From Desulfamplus sp. (GTDB taxonomy: Bacteria > Desulfobacterota > Desulfobacteria > Desulfobacterales > Desulfobacteraceae), in NCBI GenBank assembly GCA_015232935.1, contig JADFYT010000113.1, positions 1 to 7,165 on the forward strand: a stretch of 7,165 bases of DNA, read 5' to 3'. The translations under genes and the position numbers were made by a program. The notes below the pieces were generated by a model. It was given only the letters and a program-made list of their open reading frames with translations, made no database searches and was not told the origin of the DNA. This document shows positions 5,778-7,165 of this stretch, piece by piece. Within the stretch, counting starts at the first letter, position 1. Every line of letters begins with the position of its first letter.

Positions 5778-7165
5778 TCAAGTCTCTGTGGTTTTTATAG
5801 AAACCATAATTTTTTCCAGAATTACTTTTGTAATCATATAGGTTGGTCTGATACCCTCTTGTCCCATTGCTCCGGCAGCAAGAGTGTTGCCCGTCATTAA
5901 AGGATTATCCGATGCGTAGTAGGCATACCTCACCTTTGTGTTTGCAGGGATATTGCCTTTTATAATGGACGCGTTGATAGCTTTATGATAGTGTCCGCCC
6001 TCCATCTCAAGTCCAACAGCCTTCCAGTCTGACATGAACATTTTGAGAACATCCTTGTTCTGAAGAGATGTGCCAAGAACCGTTGCCATGGGGCCTACAT
6101 ATACACGTACCCGAGGATCAAAGTCTCCGGATGCCAGATCGTTATCAAAGATATAGTTGTCAGATGTGCCTTCACATACATGAGCAGTTGCAAGCATTAT
6201 ATCTCCTTTTTCTCCAGGCAGGATTCCCGCCTTGCCCATGATAGAGATGGAACCCAAGGTCAATGGCTTTTTCTCCCCGTTCTGATCAAACGGTTTTAAC
6301 AGTTGCTCCATAACCTCAAATGCCTGGGCACCAAAGGCGTAATCCATAACCAGTATCAACGGTTTTTCCTTTAAAAGCGACATGTCAATATTCAGCTCGG
6401 GATGGAATTCCAGATCGCTGAACAGTGCTGTATCAATAAGCTGGCAATCAATATTGGCACCAGACTGATCCGCAAGCAGGTATAGCCCCCTCTCCCTGGC
6501 AAATTCAATAACCTGGACTCCTTTATCCCTGAGCGAAGCACAAAAGGAGTAGATATCCATTTTTTCAATACTCTCGTCCGTGTATTGAGCAGGGTATTTT
6601 TCAGATGTTTTTTTGCCCTTGATGGTACCAGCGGATTTAATTGCCCCGTAGCCATATATAAGATTGACTACACTGTGAAGATTTGCACTTATTATATGCA
6701 ACGGACGGTGTTGCAGGTCAAGAGCAAGAATTTCGTTGTCAATGCGTGATGCCCACAGCTTTCCATATCTTTGATGGCCGATTATGCTCATAAGGGATGG
6801 TGTAAAATAGATAATAAGGGCATCGTCGCGTGACTGCTGATCTGCCTGGATACGTTTTCCTAAATGATATATCAATGAGAAAAGGCCGTTGTTGCTCTTG
6901 TGCTTGCACCTGTTGCCTTCCATATACTCATAGCATTTTCTTGTTTCGTGATATGGCCTTCCAAGAACTATACTCATGTTCCATATGGCGGAGTCCAGCT
7001 CTTCAGATGTCAGCTCCATCCCTGATCCGGCCTGGGCTGCGTTTGAATCTGCCACATCTTGAGTCAGGCAACTTCTCTCTCCGGTCAACCCCTGGGTTCT
7101 TTTCACAACTCGTTCAAGTTTGATCCATTCCGGCCTGATGTTTCCATAGTCATCATGCATCCTTC
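5778..7165 (-). CDS. Uncharacterised protein with nucleoside-phosphorylase-like C-terminal motifs (probably DUF6909 family; 5' end probably outside window)
   Basis: At least 460 residues are encoded; numbers count from the ATG at 7160. From memory it matches the family called DUF6909, best known in Bacteroidota and of unknown function. Visible blocks are HRPLHIISANLHSVVNLIYG (151-170), ADQSGANIDCQLIDT (230-244), ILVMDYAFGAQAFE (269-282), SIMGKAGILPGEKGDIML (306-323), VLGTSLQNKD (361-370), LEMEGGHY (384-391) and YYASDNPL (414-421). The order of a GKAG...GD strand, a GTS turn, EMEG and a late SD resembles the nucleoside phosphorylase/AMP nucleosidase (NP-1) superfamily, where EME binds ribose and the Asp after Ser is catalytic. 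I infer an NP-1-like fold acting on a nucleoside or nucleotide; the substrate is unknown. No signal peptide or membrane helix is seen. The ATG at 7160 is probably internal: GAAGG abuts it with no spacing, the frame stays open to the window edge, and remembered homologues continue upstream of the IRPEWIKLE segment. Confidence 0.7.
   Translation of the reverse strand, partial: RMHDDYGNIRPEWIKLERVVKRTQGLTGERSCLTQDVADSNAAQAGSGMELTSEELDSAIWNMSIVLGRPYHETRKCYEYMEGNRCKHKSNNGLFSLIYHLGKRIQADQQSRDDALIIYFTPSLMSIIGHQRYGKLWASRIDNEILALDLQHRPLHIISANLHSVVNLIYGYGAIKSAGTIKGKKTSEKYPAQYTDESIEKMDIYSFCASLRDKGVQVIEFARERGLYLLADQSGANIDCQLIDTALFSDLEFHPELNIDMSLLKEKPLILVMDYAFGAQAFEVMEQLLKPFDQNGEKKPLTLGSISIMGKAGILPGEKGDIMLATAHVCEGTSDNYIFDNDLASGDFDPRVRVYVGPMATVLGTSLQNKDVLKMFMSDWKAVGLEMEGGHYHKAINASIIKGNIPANTKVRYAYYASDNPLMTGNTLAAGAMGQEGIRPTYMITKVILEKIMVSIKTTET

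Overview
The window looks like ordinary chromosome from a sulfate-reducer-like Desulfobacterota (deltaproteobacterial) bacterium. This rests on protein character: an E. coli-type long phosphate acetyltransferase, a FapA/DUF342 protein carrying N-terminal helical repeats, and a methyl-accepting chemotaxis protein. Base composition is moderate to AT-leaning by eye. The taxonomic call is an inference, since no rRNA or other marker gene is present.

Layout. The 3' part of a chemotaxis receptor gene runs rightward from the left edge and stops at 908. The other three genes all read leftward. In transcription order they are: a 5'-truncated gene for an uncharacterised protein with nucleoside-phosphorylase-like motifs (right edge to 5778); a complete phosphate acetyltransferase gene, pta (5540 to 3423); and a complete FapA/DUF342 gene with a TTG start (3187 to 968). 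The last of these converges on the receptor gene across a 59-bp gap with no strong terminator.

The two gaps of about 235 bp between the leftward genes are rich in structure. The gap upstream of pta holds a 12-bp inverted repeat with a 61-bp spacer, a consensus Shine-Dalgarno site followed by a seven-codon reading frame, and a 10-bp palindrome over that frame's stop codon. The pta start itself has no recognisable Shine-Dalgarno site. The gap between pta and the FapA-like gene holds a probable long-loop terminator, an AT-only inverted repeat, and a perfect 10-bp-arm palindrome beside a small GC hairpin that may be a dispersed repeat.

Functional links are loose. Pta interconverts acetyl-CoA and acetyl phosphate, but the acetate kinase gene ackA that often accompanies it is not in the window. 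The receptor and the FapA-like protein could both relate to motility or surface signalling, but they are on opposite strands and not in a recognisable flagellar cluster. I see no CRISPR array, transposase, tRNA, rRNA, phage gene or recognisable defence system. The least understood items are the phosphorylase-like protein and the pta leader.
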